Shown one piece after another: positions 1-11,804 of a stretch of 64,000 nucleotides of DNA. Both the position numbers and the translations under genes were made by a program. The notes under the pieces were generated by a model. It was not told the origin of the DNA. It saw only the letters and a program-made list of their open reading frames with translations, and did not search any database. Source of the stretch: Globodera rostochiensis (Eukaryota; Nematoda; Chromadorea; Rhabditida; Heteroderidae); contig JAEVLN010000049.1 of assembly GCA_018350325.1 (NCBI GenBank), positions 186,001 to 250,000 of the forward strand, written 5' to 3'. Position 1 is the first letter of the stretch. The number at the start of each line of letters is the position of its first letter.

Positions 1-68
1 GCCACGGTCACAACTCGTCCGACCTTTCCAAAAATGCCGGTCGAATGGTTCTCCGGTTCTTCATCACC

Positions 69-74
69 TTTATT
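69..74 (-). terminator. Poly(A) signal of the small-peptide gene
   Basis: On the minus strand this reads AATAAA, about 85 bases past the stop codon of the 34-residue ORF at 160-264. The spacing suits a 3' end, but the motif is common in AT-rich DNA. Confidence 0.4.
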
Positions 75-159
75 TCAATTTAAGGTTAAGTATAATAATA
101 TAGCAAATTACAATTTAGGTCTTTGTAATAAAATTTTAAATTTTAGTGTCAGTAGGGGG

Positions 160-264
160 TCATAAACGTTTTTGTCTCGGGAACTGACCCTTTTTATTCG
201 TAGCAAATGCGAGAGCGAGAACAACGCTCAAAATTAACAGGCAAAGCATTGCGTTCTTGGCCAT
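160..264 (-). CDS. Putative short secreted peptide (34 aa)
   Basis: An ATG-initiated ORF of 34 codons starts MAKNAMLCLLILSVV and has a textbook signal peptide: a Lys in the n-region, a long Leu/Val/Ala core, then small residues (LAFA). The remaining tail is only about 14 residues, basic, and ends QKRL just before the stop. A TATA-like box lies about 75 bases upstream and an AATAAA about 85 bases downstream, so the unit looks like a complete mini-gene. Dibasic KK and KR pairs suggest a processed peptide (neuropeptide- or effector-like), but I recognise no family. Alternatively it is the first exon of a longer gene, because a possible GTCAGT donor lies inside the tail. Confidence 0.5.
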   Translation of the reverse strand: MAKNAMLCLLILSVVLALAFATNKKGQFPRQKRL

Positions 265-336
265 ATTTACTTTATTGAGGAAGCTTTTATTGGGCTTTTG
301 GAAATTATGATGAGTTTTCTTGCCCCAATGAGCAGT

Positions 337-343
337 ATTTATA
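337..343 (-). promoter_or_regulatory. TATA-like box
   Basis: Minus-strand TATAAAT sits about 73-79 bases upstream of the ATG of the small secreted-peptide ORF, a reasonable position for a core promoter with a short 5' UTR. No other promoter element is evident. Confidence 0.4.
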
Positions 344-417
344 GTCGTTATGTTGTCACGCTTTCCGCAAAGATTTTAAATTTTGCCAAATAATACCACC
401 ACGTGCCCGGAAATTTG

Positions 418-503
418 TATTTCAAACTATAATTTTTAAGATTAAATATGAGTAATACAAATTTTCTAAACATATGCTATTTCAAACTATAATTTTTAAG
501 ATT
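418..503. repeat. Direct repeat pair (26 bp)
   Basis: The segment beginning tatttcaaactataattttt occurs at 418-443 and again at 478-503. The rest of 345-925 is AT-rich intergenic DNA in which I see no gene. Confidence 0.7.
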
Positions 504-926
504 TAAATCAAAAATAAAAAATTTAAACATAATTGGTATTTCAAAAACTGTCGGGAACGGGATTCCCGCGGGAAAAGTACGGGAATGTGCCTCGGGCAAC
601 AATGCGTCCAAAACCTAGCCGTTGGCAGTATTTATCGTTTCACGTTTGCTAATGAGAAGTGCGCGCAATTTTGATCAAACAGTTCGTTACATTTTGGTGT
701 ATACTTTTGAGAGCCGAGCCTTTCCAATTATGGTTTTGAATTTTTGTTTGATTTTTTTTTGTTTTCTATTATATCTTCACAGCATTCAATGGCATATTCT
801 CAGCTGGTTCATGAGTAAAGGTCCAAACCTGTTCAGCACTCGCCATTTTTACCATGTTCAGCAACAGCTGTTTTAACCTGCTCATCATCAGCAGGCTTTT
901 CAAACCGTAAAATATCAACTCATTCC

Positions 927-1413
927 CCGCCAACGACTCGTTGCCTTTGTATCAACTCGTTCCCCTCTATAAAAAGGTTTTAAACCCCCAAAAAGTCTTT
1001 ATAACTTGTGCCAAAACACGAATCCAAGTTCCATTTTTGCGTATGTTGAACTCCGGACCCGAAACAAAAAATGTTTCCAAAAAAAAAATTGTTTTAAAAG
1101 TCCTTCAAAAATTCAAAATGCGTGTGAACATGAAGGCAAGAGCGAAAGGATATGCATTTACACGATTTTGAAACAGGAAATTGATTTTGAAAAAATTCGA
1201 AAAATAATATATTTTTAATGCTTTAAACAGGAAATTTTTTTTTGAAAATGTAATTTTGTACGACCAATTGTTCGAATTCAGGTCCGGTGTTCAACTTACA
1301 CAAATTGAAGCTTGGATTCGTGTTTTGGCACGAGTTATGAAGACTTTTTTGGGGTTTAAAGCCTTGGTTATAAAGGTAACGAGTCGATACAAAGGGAACG
1401 AATCGTAGGTATT
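927..1413. mobile_element. Fold-back (long inverted repeat) element
   Basis: The left arm (about 927-1060) and right arm (about 1270-1413) are imperfect reverse complements for about 110 bp. Shared words include tcgttccc/gggaacga, gtttaaa and cgaatcca. The arms flank a short AT-rich centre. It looks like a non-autonomous fold-back or MITE insertion between the small-peptide gene and the 3' end of the galectin-like gene. Clean target duplications were not found. Confidence 0.5.
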
Positions 1414-1477
1414 CAGAATTTATTCAAATTTAATGAGTGGTTAAACAAGGTGCCAACAAAATCAATGCCATGCCAAA

Positions 1478-4400
1478 TTAAATCTGAATTGAATCTTTTT
1501 CAATATGATATTGTTCTTTTCGATTTTTTGGTCCATTGCAGCGCTCTTTCGGCGCACAAGTTATGCTCGGAGGGTTGGACAACGTGACATCGTTGTGCTC
1601 GAACTATAAATTTAATTATTCAAATTTTGGCATTCTGTTTTCTTTCTGCAATATTTGAAAAATAAACATTCTTACTGTAATGTATTGAACTGCCCATTTT
1701 GGGAGTCCGTTCTTGTAGATGCACGTCGTGCTGCTGTCGTTGTTCAACGTCAACGTCACATTGAACCCGTCGTCCATGACACGGATTTCCAATTCCTTCA
1801 ATTCCTTGTCCAGCTTTCCTTTGATACAAGCTTCTTTCTCTTTCCACCCTGGGCGTAAGTTCGATCCGTTGATGGGCTTCTAAAAAGAGTTTGAAAGCAA
1901 ATAAGTTTTGAATAGTGAGAAATTTTCTGAAGAAAATCCAACAAAATTATTTTAAAAAAGCTTACAAAACTGCTGAAATAAATTGCAGTCGAATTAAGCA
2001 TCACTTTCATCACCGTTTTTCCAACTTTAAAAAATCAGTTAAAAGTTAAACTAAGTCATCTTTTTAATTAAAAAAAAACATAAGAAACCGGGATTAGAAA
2101 TATCCAAAAAGCGAAAATTTGTATCAGATTCCCGAACAGTGGCCAGTTCAAGATCATTTATTCAGGTTCTCATGATCACTTCGAACGAGTCTAGGTAAAT
2201 TACTCTCCGACAATTTCGGAAAATTTCTCTCCGTGAAAAAAAATATAAAATTCTGGTGGTTCGAACCCCGATTATCTTATAACATTCGGAGGAGTAAACA
2301 ATTTTTAAAGACCTTTTAAATTATTTCCGATTAAAAATATTTATGGACTGAATTAGAATTAACAGGGGAAAAGTTAGAGACTTGGGGTTCGTTGGGTTTA
2401 CAAATTAGGTCTAACTCACCCTCACTCGGAATTTGTTAGGCTTAGGCCTAAGTCTGGGATGAATTTTTATTTTTTCTCACGGAGAGCAATTTTCCGAAAA
2501 TTGTCGGAGAGCAATTTATCGGTTCCCCCAAAAATTTCCCGAAAATTGTCGGAGAGCAATTTACTAGTGATGCACGAGAGTCTCGGTCTCGAGTCTCGAC
2601 TCGAGAAATTTCTCGGGTTTTTTGGGTCTCGGTCTCGGTCTCGACTCTCGGGTTTTTAGTCTCGGAAAACGAGACTTTTTTGCACTGGTAAAGATGGCAT
2701 TTTTGGAGAGAATTTGTTTAGAATTCAAAGCTTAGATTTGAAAAACATAATGACAAATCAAATTTAAAAATCCTTTAAATAAATCCTTTGCACAGCGCAT
2801 CCGTTGGATCCTCTTATGACTCAGTGGTTAAGCTCTATATCGTAACTTATGTATCGGCGGTTCTATTCCCATAATTAAATTCGTAGTTATTTTTGGTGTG
2901 TAGACATTTGCGGCCCAGACATTTGCGGCTTAAAACAAAATAGACATTTGCGGCCCGACATTTGCGGCCCAGTCCAACTCTCTGATAATTCCACACTCTC
3001 TAATAATTCCGCCCTTTCTGAGGAGGTTGAAAAATAATTCCACATGTGGAATTACAAGAGGTAATACGGTAACCCAAAAATACACTCCTAAATTTAAACT
3101 AAATAAATTCTTGTTCGCTGCGGCGCCTGCCGGCACCGCTGGTCCCTGCAAAACCCTTTAATAAAAATTGCAAAAATTTTTTGATTTTTCCAAATTTTTG
3201 AACCAAAAAATTAAAAAATTTTCAAAAAAGTCTCGGTCTCGAGTCTCGACTCGAGAAATTTCTCGGGTTTATTGGGTCTCGGTCTCGGTCTCGAGTCTCG
3301 GGGTCAAGTCTCGGTCTCGGTCTCGAGTCTCGGGGTCAAGTCTCGGTCTCGACTCTCGAGTCTCGGTAAATTTTGGGTCTCGTGCATCACTACAATTTAC
3401 CGGCCCCCGAACATTGAAAAATTGATCAATCGATTCAGATCATTTCACCCACCTTTATTGTGCAATTCCAGCGCCTCGTGGAAGAGGTTAATGGCCACAC
3501 TGGAGTTGTCATTCAAATCCTTGATCGCCAATTTCACAGTGATCAGATCACCGGCCTGCACCAAGTTTTTCGTGTCATTGATTTGCTTCATGTTTCTCCG
3601 GGAAGTTGGTGGATGCATTATGTTCATCGCATGCACTTGCACATCGTCTTCAAACTAAAAAAATAATTTGTTAACAATCAGTTAAAAATAAAGCCGTAAA
3701 TGTGGACAATTCACTGCCGGCGGACAATTCGTCGCCGGACAATTCAGCACTAAAATGAACGGGTCTCCGAATTATATTGTACTAATTGTTAGCTCAGCGA
3801 TTTTGTTATGTTTAAAATGCAAAAGTGAATGGGGATGAATTGGCCGGCGTTGAATTATCCGGGGTCCGGCGATGAATTGGGAAACATCAATCGTGTGCTA
3901 CCGTTTTTGGATAGTAAGCAAAAAAACAAAACATTACTCGGATATAATCGACGGCCCACGGCGGATAGCGGATGGCACTGTCATTGCTTTTTGGATAAGG
4001 GCAAGAATGAGTCAAATTGACTTCTTGAATAGAAATTGTAAAATTATCTTCCGAGGCCGTAATGTCCATGTCGAATTCTTGGCCATATTTGTTCAGTCGG
4101 CCATCAACGCTTGCAGTAAGTTCTCGGTAATTATCTTTGGCACTGGCATTCTTGTCCTAAAAAAATAACTTTAAGACGAATTGTTTGTTGACGAAACGTT
4201 TGGAAAAATTTAAAAAATGAACGCATCTTTCAAGTAAAAGTTACAACATTTTACTTTTCGTTTTTCAGAATAAAAGAACCCAAAATTTAATTCGGTACTC
4301 GAGACTTGACCTCGAGACTCGATAGAGGACCCAAAAAAACAGAGATTGGCCAGGAACTGGTTTTGTACGGCTTGTTGTACGTGTATTCTAATGAAAAATG

Positions 4401-7400
4401 TGATTTTGAAATTGGATTAGATTTTTTGCTAATTGGGCAGTCCAACCAGAACGGATGCATCAAAAATTACATAAAAACGCGAGGTTATAAAGAATTGGGC
4501 ATTTTTTCGATTCACGCCCGGCGCTACCATTTTGCAAATTTATTATTAATTAATGGCCACTTTTTTGGGGGTTAAGCATTTAACCTTCTTCTCCGTCTCT
4601 GCGCTGAGTAAGTATTGACATGAGAGGGAGCAGTTGTACCCATTGAATTCGAAGGTCATTTTCAGCACAACATCACCAACTAAATGTAGCTGCTAACTCT
4701 TTGATTGCAAAAAAACAAATTTTTGAAAATAGTAAAAATTATTTACCAATCAATAATGCCTGGCTATAGTAATGATGTGTAAGAATCCCGAATTTCAAAA
4801 ATGTCCGGGTGTTGGGGTCTCGATTTTGAGTCTAGGGTTTTTAGTCTCGAAAAACGAGACTTTTCTCTTTGATCAGTTCAGGGTCAATTGCAGTTTTCTG
4901 AACAGATCAGGATCAGATTTCATGTCTCTGATCAAATCATATTTCGATGCATCTCTCTGATCAGATCAGGATCAGATTACAGGTTCTCTGATCAGATGAT
5001 GTTTGATCAAATCAGGATCAGATTACAGGTTCTCTGATCAGATGAGGTTTGATCAAATCAGGATCCGATTACAGGTCTTTAATCAGATACCAAAGACATA
5101 ACACCACCGACTTATATTGTTCGCTTTCAACGCGTCGTGCAGCAACAGAATGCTGAAATTTTCGCCTTGATTTTCCAACTTCAGTTGGATTGTGTCGTTG
5201 TAATCGAGCAACGTTTTTAATTGTATTGTAAAGTTGGAAAAAGTAAGGTTGGACTTCTAAAAAAATTCAAAATTTTTAATTCTTTTTGGGAACTATTAAT
5301 TCAATGTTTTGAAAAAATATGAATTTTGAATCCAAAATTTAAAAAATGTTTATCCAAAAAACAAATTGAATTTTTACTCACTTTTGGCGGAACAACCTCG
5401 GGCTTTGCCAGCAATGTAACATTTCCATCAATCTAAATAGTTTTTGTTTTTGTTAAAATGCCATCATTTTTTGAAAACATTTAATTTGGCACTTACCGCT
5501 ACAAAATTAGTGGCCCAAAACGGCAACTTTGCATTGTCTTGTTCTCTGGCTTGCTCACTGTCTTGCTCACTGTCTTGCTCTCTGTCTTGCTCACTGTCTT
5601 GCTCTCTGTCTTGCTCTCTGGCTTTCTCACTGTCTTGATCACTGTCTTGATCACTGGCTTTCTCACTGTCTTGCTCTTTGTATAGTTCTAAAAGATTGTT
5701 GTTCAGTCGGATCTCGTATTTGTCTGAGAGCACGACAATGACAAATTCGTAGGCATTTTTGGCTTTCAATGTGTTATTATTGTCCAAGAGGATATTTCCA
5801 TACGTAACGAGATCTCCGTCCTTAATTAAATATAGATCATTTTTATAATTTCTTAAATTTAATAATAATAAAAAATTACGCACATAATATGCATACAGCC
5901 CTATTAGCTTCGGCTCCACTACCAGTATTTCTACTGCTGCACCAACTGAAAAGGTTCGATTAAAATGGCATTCAACATCACAATTAGACAATAGGGATTG
6001 ATTGTTGAGAATAGATAGAGACCGGCATCTCGACCCAAAGCTAGAACGGCATTCTCGAGTATCCCAAAAGTAAAACGGTATTCTCGAGTATCCCAAAACT
6101 AAAATGGCATCCTCGAGTATCCCAAAACTAAACGGCATTCTCAAGTAGCCCAAAGTATTGTAGAGCAGGCCGTACCTAGTCTTGATTTTGTTGTGGGTGG
6201 GTCGACGGCGCCGACAGGCTCCGTCGGGAAATTTTTTTTTTAATTTTTAACTAGAAAATCTTGATTATCGAATTTTTAAAAATGTAATTTCTTTTTGCGA
6301 ATTTTGCTTTACAGGGAGGGAGTGGAGGGGTCGTCGAGAAAATTTTGCTATTTTATACTGAATTGTTAAGAGATTTGCAAGCAAAATTAAAGTTTGCCCG
6401 GCATTCTCGAGTATCCCAAAGCTAGAACGGCATTCTCAAATATCCCAAAGTTCGAGCAGCATTCTCGCGTACCCAAAGCTAGAACGGCATTCTCAAGTAT
6501 CCCAAAGCTAAAACGGCATTCTCAAATATCCCAAAGTTCGAGCAGCATTCTCGCGTACCCAAAGCTAGAACGGCATTCTCGAGTATCCCAAAGCTAGAAC
6601 GGCATTCTCGAGCATCCCAAAGCTAGAACGGCATTCTCGAGTATCCCAAAGCTAGAACGGCATTCTCGAGTATCCCAAAGCTAGAACGGCATTCTCGAGT
6701 ATCCCAAAGCTAGAACGGCATTCTCGAGTATCCCAAAGCTAGAACGGCATTCTTGAGTATCCCAAAGCTAGAACGGCATTCTCGAGTATCCCAAAGCTAG
6801 AACGGCATTCTCGAGTATCCCCGAATTGACTTACTCGAATCTCCCGCTTTGGACGAACTGATTCGGTTGTGCAAAAAATATATAACAAAGGTATCGTTAT
6901 TTGAATGCAGTTTGACTCGGAAAGTCACATTTGCGCCTTGCTGAAGGTTGGGAATGCGTTCCGTGTATGAAGCTTTTTGTTCCTGTGGCACCTAATAAAA
7001 TATATATATAAATTGGCATTTTTCAAAGAAAATTGTAATTTAAAAAGAATCATTATTAAATGCTTGCACTTACATAATTTTGCTGACCAAACATATCAAA
7101 TGGCATAACGAGTGGATCAGTGAGCAGCAAAAATTGACCGCTCAACTTAAAATGTTCAAAATGAAAAAAACCAAAAAATTTATTGATCCCTCTCTCTTTG
7201 TCCTTGCCGGAAACAGTAATTGCTGTATTTTGTTTCCGGAATCCTTCCAGAACACTCCCTCCCACTCTCTTTGTCCTTTCCGGAAACAGTAATTGCTGTA
7301 TTTTTGCTTCCGGAATCCTTCCGGAACACTCCCTCCCCTTTCTCTTGTTCTTCCCGGAAATAGTAATTGCTGTATTTTGTTTCCGGAATCCTTCCGGAAC

Positions 7401-10400
7401 ACTCCCTTCTTCTCTCGTTGTCCCATCCGGAACCATTTATGTTTTCGGAACACTCTCTCCCTCTCTTTTTGTCTTTGCCGGAAACAGTAATTGTTGTATT
7501 TTTGTTTCCGGAACACTCTCTACCTCTCTCTTTATCCTTGCCGGAAACAATAATTCTTGTATTTTTGTTTCCGAAACACTCCCTCCCTCCCTCTATCGTT
7601 GTTCTTTCCGGAAACAGTAATTTTTGATCATTCCGGAACACTTCCTTCTTCTCTCGTTGTTTTATCCGGAACAATTAATTTTTGTTTATGTTTCCGGAAC
7701 ATTCTCTACCTCTCTCTTTATCCTTTCCGGAAGCAATAATTGGTGCATTTTTGCTTCCGGAATCCTTCCGGAACACTCCCTCCCCTTTCTATTGTTCTTA
7801 CCGGAAACAGTAATTTTTGATCATTCCGGAACACTTCCTTCTTCTCTCGTTGTTTTATCCGGAACAATTAATTTTTGTTTATGTTTCCGGAACATTCTCT
7901 ACCTCTCTCTTTATCCTTTCCGGAAGCAATAATTGGTGCATTTTTGCTTCCGGAATCCTTCCGGAACACTCCCTCCCACTCTCTTTGTCTTTTCCGGAAA
8001 CAGTTTTGCTGTATTTTTGCTTCCGGAATCCTTCCGGAACACTCCCTCCCACTCTTTTTACCTTTCCAGAAACAGTAATTGCTGTATTTTTGTTTCCGGA
8101 ATCCTTCCGGAACACTCCCTCCCACTCTCTTTGTCCCATCAAAACCATTAATTTTTGTTTATGTTTCCGGAACACTCTCTACCTCTCTTTGTCCTTGCCG
8201 GAAACAGTAATTGCTGTATTTTTGTTTCCGGAATCCTTCCGGAAAATTCCTCCCACTCTCTTTGTCCCATCCAAAACCATTAATTTTTGTTTATGTTTCC
8301 GGAACACTCTCTACCTCATTTTTTGTCCTTGCCGGAAACAGTAATTGCTGTATTTTTGTTTCCGGAATCCTTCCGGAAAACTCCCTCCCACTCTCTTTGT
8401 CCCATCCGGAACCATTTATGTTTTCTGAACACTCTCTCCCTCTCTTTTTGTCCTTGCCGGAAACAGTAATTGCTATATTTTTGTTTCCGGAATCCTTCCG
8501 GAAAACTCCCTCCCACTCTCTTTGTCCCATCCAAAACCATTAATTTTTGTTTATGTTTTCGGAACACTCTCTCCCTCTCTTTTTGTCATTGCCGGAAACA
8601 GTAATTGCTATATTTTTGTTTCCGGAATCCTTCCGGAAAATTCCTCCCACTCTCTTTGTCCCATCCAAAACCATTAATTTTTTTTATGTTTCCGGAACAC
8701 TCTCTACCTCTCTTTTTGTCCTTGCCGGAAACAGTAATTGCTGTATTTTTGTTTCCGGAATCCTTCCGGAACACTCCCTCCCACTCTTTTTGCCTTTCCA
8801 GAAACAGTAATTGCTGTATTTTTGTTTCCGGAATTATTCCGGAACACTCCCTCCCACTCTCTTTGTCCTTTCCGGAAACAGTAATTGCTGTATTTTTGTT
8901 TCCGGAACACTCTCTACCTCTCTCTTTATCCTTTCCGGAAACAATAATTCCTGTATTTTTGTTTCCGAAACACTCCCTCCCTCCCTCTATCGTTGTTCTT
9001 TCCGGAAACAGTAATTTTTGATCATTCCGGAACACTTCCTTCTTCTCTCGTTGTCTTATCCGGAACAATTAATTTTTGTTTATGTTTCCGGAACATTCTC
9101 TACCTCTCTCTTTATCCTTTCCGGAAGCATTAATTGGTGCATTTTTGCTTCTGGAATCCTTCCGCAACACTCCCTCCCCTTTCTATTGTTCTTCCCGGAA
9201 ACAGTAATTGCTGTATTTTGTTTCCGGAATCCTTCCGGAACACTCCCTCCCACTCTTTTGCCTTTCCAGAAACAGTAATTGCTGTATTTTTGTTTCCGGA
9301 ATTCTTCCGGAACACTCCCTCCCACTCTCTTTTTTCCTTTCCGGAAACAGTAATTGCTGTATTTTTGCTTCCAGAATCCTTCCGGAACACTCCCTCCCCT
9401 TTCTCTTGTTCTTCCCGGAAACAGTAATTGCTGTATTTTGTTTCCGGAATCCTTCCGGAACACTCCCTTCTTCTCTCGTTGTCCCATCCGGAACCATTTA
9501 TGTTTTCGGAACACTCTCTCCCTCTCTTTTTGTCCTTGGCAGAAACAGTAATTGCTGATTTTTGTTTCCGGAATCCTTCCGGAACACTTTCTCCCACTCT
9601 TTTTGCCTTTCCAGAAACAGTAATTGCTGTATTTTTGTTTCCGGAATCCTTCCGGAACACTCCCTTCTTCTCTCGTTGTCCCATCCGGAACCATTAATTT
9701 TTGTCTATGTTTCCGGAACACTCTCTACCTCTCTCTTATCCTTGCCGGAAACAGTAATTGCTGTATTTTTGTTTCCGGAATCCTTCCGGAACACTCCCTC
9801 AGCTTTCTCTTGTTCTTCCCGGAAACAGTAATTGCTGTATTTTGTTTCCGGAATCTTTCCGGAACACTCCCTTTTTCTCTCTTTGTCCCATCCGGAACCA
9901 TTACTGACCCGAAGTGACGTCATGTCGTTGAATGGCAATCCGGCCCACCAATTTGCCGGGAAAAATTCTTTGTCACCCAAAAGCACGCCGTTCATTACGA
10001 TGCCGTAGCTGTAATTGGTCAGTGCAATGATGAAGTCGGCGTAACGAGTGCCATTTTTTTTTGGCAGATACGCAGCCGGCATATTCTTCTCATCTGACTT
10101 AAAAGCAAAAATTTTGCCACAAATTTTGTATCAAAATGTTTTACCCCATTCATTTGGATAGTTCCATTTTGTCCACTCGACATTTTGAATGTCATCAGTG
10201 CGCTTTTGCCTGAAAATTCATCAAACTCCGATAATAAAAAAAACGCCAAAATATTGTAAGTGGGAATATCTTATAGGAGAGTCGGTTACATGCCAATCGA
10301 ATCAAACAATGCCTAATTAACAAAAGAAAATTCATTTGGGTATTTTTTGAATTCCCACATTAAGGATTTTGAATGGACAAAACGTCGACATAGCCATAAC

Positions 10401-11804
10401 GGGGGGACAATACACCGATTCAGAGAACACAGGACAAAGGCCGACTCGCGCAAAGTGGAAAGTTTTTTTGTATTGTCGCATTTTACCGAGTCGACGTTTT
10501 GTCGCATTTCTACTGCTTATGTCCATTTGTTTTTTTATGTTTAGTCAACATTTTGGCACCGTAATTACTTACCCGACAGAATCGCGAAGCTAATGCTATT
10601 ATTCTTTGCATTCCCATCGATTAGCATTTGGATCCGGATCAGATGGTTAGCTTTCAGACTCAATGGCACTTCCTTGGTTGTGTTAACGATGCATTTTGCT
10701 TTTGGTCCTCCGATTCCGGTTGATGGCTCTTTCGGGTCATTTGGCATTCCATCGGTCGGGCGGATGAACTTTTTTTGGTTAAGAAAATTAGCATCTGATC
10801 GGCTTAATCAAAAAAAAAAACTGCTACCCAAGCTTCCATGGAACAGCCACAGGAGCGGTTGATGAACAGCTCCACTTCGTGGTCCATCCACGGCAGCATG
10901 TCCAGGCCCAAAGTCCAAAATCCGACGAAATCCTTCAGATGCGCACCCTTTGGTGCCAATTCAGTGAATGCTTTCAGTTTAGCTTTATCGTCAGCAATTT
11001 CAAAGGGTTCTCCTAAAAATTAAAAATCAAATTATTTCTTTTAAAATATAAGAAAATCACCTCCATCGACCGTCACATAGGCGGAAAAGTCATTTTCATT
11101 GCCAAAATGAATGAACAATTGGCGTTGGGCGTCAATTTCGAAGCTGAAGAAGCCTTTAATTCAAGATTCTCGGAGTTTTTACCTTTCCTCATCCCCAAGT
11201 CCGAGAAGCGATGTGCTCAGCTTGATGATGTTTTTGCCATTCGATTTCTCAGTGCGGACTTTGACGCCGTGCCATGAAATGTTCAATTTGCCGGCGCAGT
11301 AATTGCCCAAAGAATTCTGTAATTTTTTTTTTGAATATTCAAATTTGTCCAATGCTCCTCCAAACTGCATACATTGACGGCGTTGTCCACGTTGAACAGC
11401 TCGGCATTCACTGTCAAGCCATTCATGCTGTGCGCGTTGTCCAAGGTCCGGGTTGCCAGTGAGCCGAGATAGCAGATGATCAGGCTAAGCAATTTTTGAA
11501 TTTTCGATTTTTTTAGAGCATTTTCGATCGAACCCATCGTCACATCTTCCGCCCGTTGGCGGGAGGCGAAATTCGATTCCGAACGTTTTCGATTCCTCGT
11601 GCGGAAAGCATTGGTCCAGCAGAGCGACGGGGATCGTGGAAATGTTCTTGCCAAGTCCGGTCAGTCGAGTCCTATTAAAAAATATGAAATTTGTAAAAAA
11701 ATTGACAAAAATCCTTACGGTTTCGTTTCTTCTTGCGCTTGCGCGGCATAAAAAAGCATCCAAAAACAGAAAATAATCATAGCAAAATTTGTTTTAGCAA
11801 CCAT
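1478..11804 (-). CDS. Secreted multi-domain galectin-like protein, 21 exons
   Basis: Predicted exons 5' to 3': 11719-11804, 11534-11671, 11373-11484, 11183-11316, 11061-11143, 10828-11012, 10573-10768, 10145-10209, 9909-10097, 7074-7145, 6835-6991, 5884-5945, 5497-5820, 5382-5432, 5112-5256, 4585-4679, 3938-4156, 3453-3654, 1966-2024, 1676-1879, 1478-1603. Every junction is GT-AG and in phase, giving 967 codons plus stop. The start MVAKTNFAMIIFCFW begins a signal peptide cut near AQA|QEETK. About five tandem galectin-fold units follow. The clearest signatures are C-terminal strands such as LPFWATNFVA+IDGNVTL, PPWAVDYIR+FEDDVQV and LPKWAVQYIT+FEHNDVTL, preceded by x-FxIxV-xxxxYxIxxN stretches. 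The usual galectin sugar-binding HxNxR/W-E-R residues are mostly absent (only domain 3 keeps FLHNR), so classical beta-galactoside binding is doubtful. Function is inferred: an extracellular lectin-like or adhesive protein. The first ~250 residues are less clearly galectin. Confidence 0.75.
2565..3392. mobile_element. Non-autonomous hAT-like element, 828 bp
   Basis: The ends are perfect 15-bp inverted repeats (TAGTGATGCACGAGA ... TCTCGTGCATCACTA). The element is bounded by an exact 8-bp direct repeat CAATTTAC at 2557-2564 and 3393-3400. Both features fit hAT-superfamily DNA transposons. Inside are arrays of tctcggtctcgagtctcg near both ends and a tRNA-like segment, but no transposase ORF. It sits in the intron between the exons at 3453-3654 and 1966-2024 of the galectin-like gene. 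Confidence 0.85.
2805..2875 (+). other. tRNA-like sequence (SINE head or tRNA pseudogene)
   Basis: An A-box-like TGACTCAGTGG is followed about 33 bases later by GGTTCTATTCC, which fits the pol III B-box consensus. I cannot fold a convincing acceptor stem, so this is probably a tRNA-derived fragment carried inside the hAT-like element, not a functional tRNA. Confidence 0.35.
4860..5092. repeat. TGATCA-rich tandem repeat in an intron
   Basis: Four to five degenerate units (about 40-50 bp) built from ctctgatcagat and caggatcagattacagg lie in the intron between the galectin-gene exons at 5112-5256 and 4585-4679. Confidence 0.6.
5530..5685 (-). repeat. In-frame 12-bp coding repeat (EQDSEQDR-type)
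   Basis: Within exon 5497-5820 a run of 12-bp units (gctctctgtctt / gctcactgtctt on the plus strand) encodes about 50 residues of only D, S, E, Q, R, K and A, such as EQDSEQDREQDSEQ. It lies inside galectin-like domain 3, between the ...LELYK strand and the LPFWATNF strand. It therefore looks like a hydrophilic loop expansion that kept the reading frame. Confidence 0.85.
6030..6825. repeat. 29-bp minisatellite in an intron
   Basis: Units of about 29 bp (aacggcattctcgagtatcc plus caaagctag) run nearly continuously from about 6395 to 6825, with further degenerate copies at 6030-6150. The array fills the intron between exons 6835-6991 and 5884-5945 of the galectin-like gene. Some copies have diverged to gttcgagcagcattctcgcg. 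Confidence 0.9.
7195..9905. repeat. 2.7-kb intronic minisatellite (ccggaa family)
   Basis: Roughly 75-80-bp units contain ccggaaacagtaattgctgt, a tttttgtttccggaatcctt block, a ccggaacactccctc block and a pyrimidine-rich ctctctttgtcc block. They fill almost the whole intron between the galectin-gene exons at 9909-10097 and 7074-7145. Units are variable, and longer blocks (for example 7624-7740 and 7817-7932) are nearly identical, showing higher-order duplication. The many open frames here are repeat artefacts. Confidence 0.9.

Noticed and set aside
2805..2875. Functional tRNA gene
   Set aside because: A- and B-box words are present, but no paired acceptor stem or convincing anticodon arm could be drawn.
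7180..9721. Many open frames on both strands (up to 213 codons)
   Set aside because: They are translations of the intronic ccggaa minisatellite; real flanking exons splice around it in phase.
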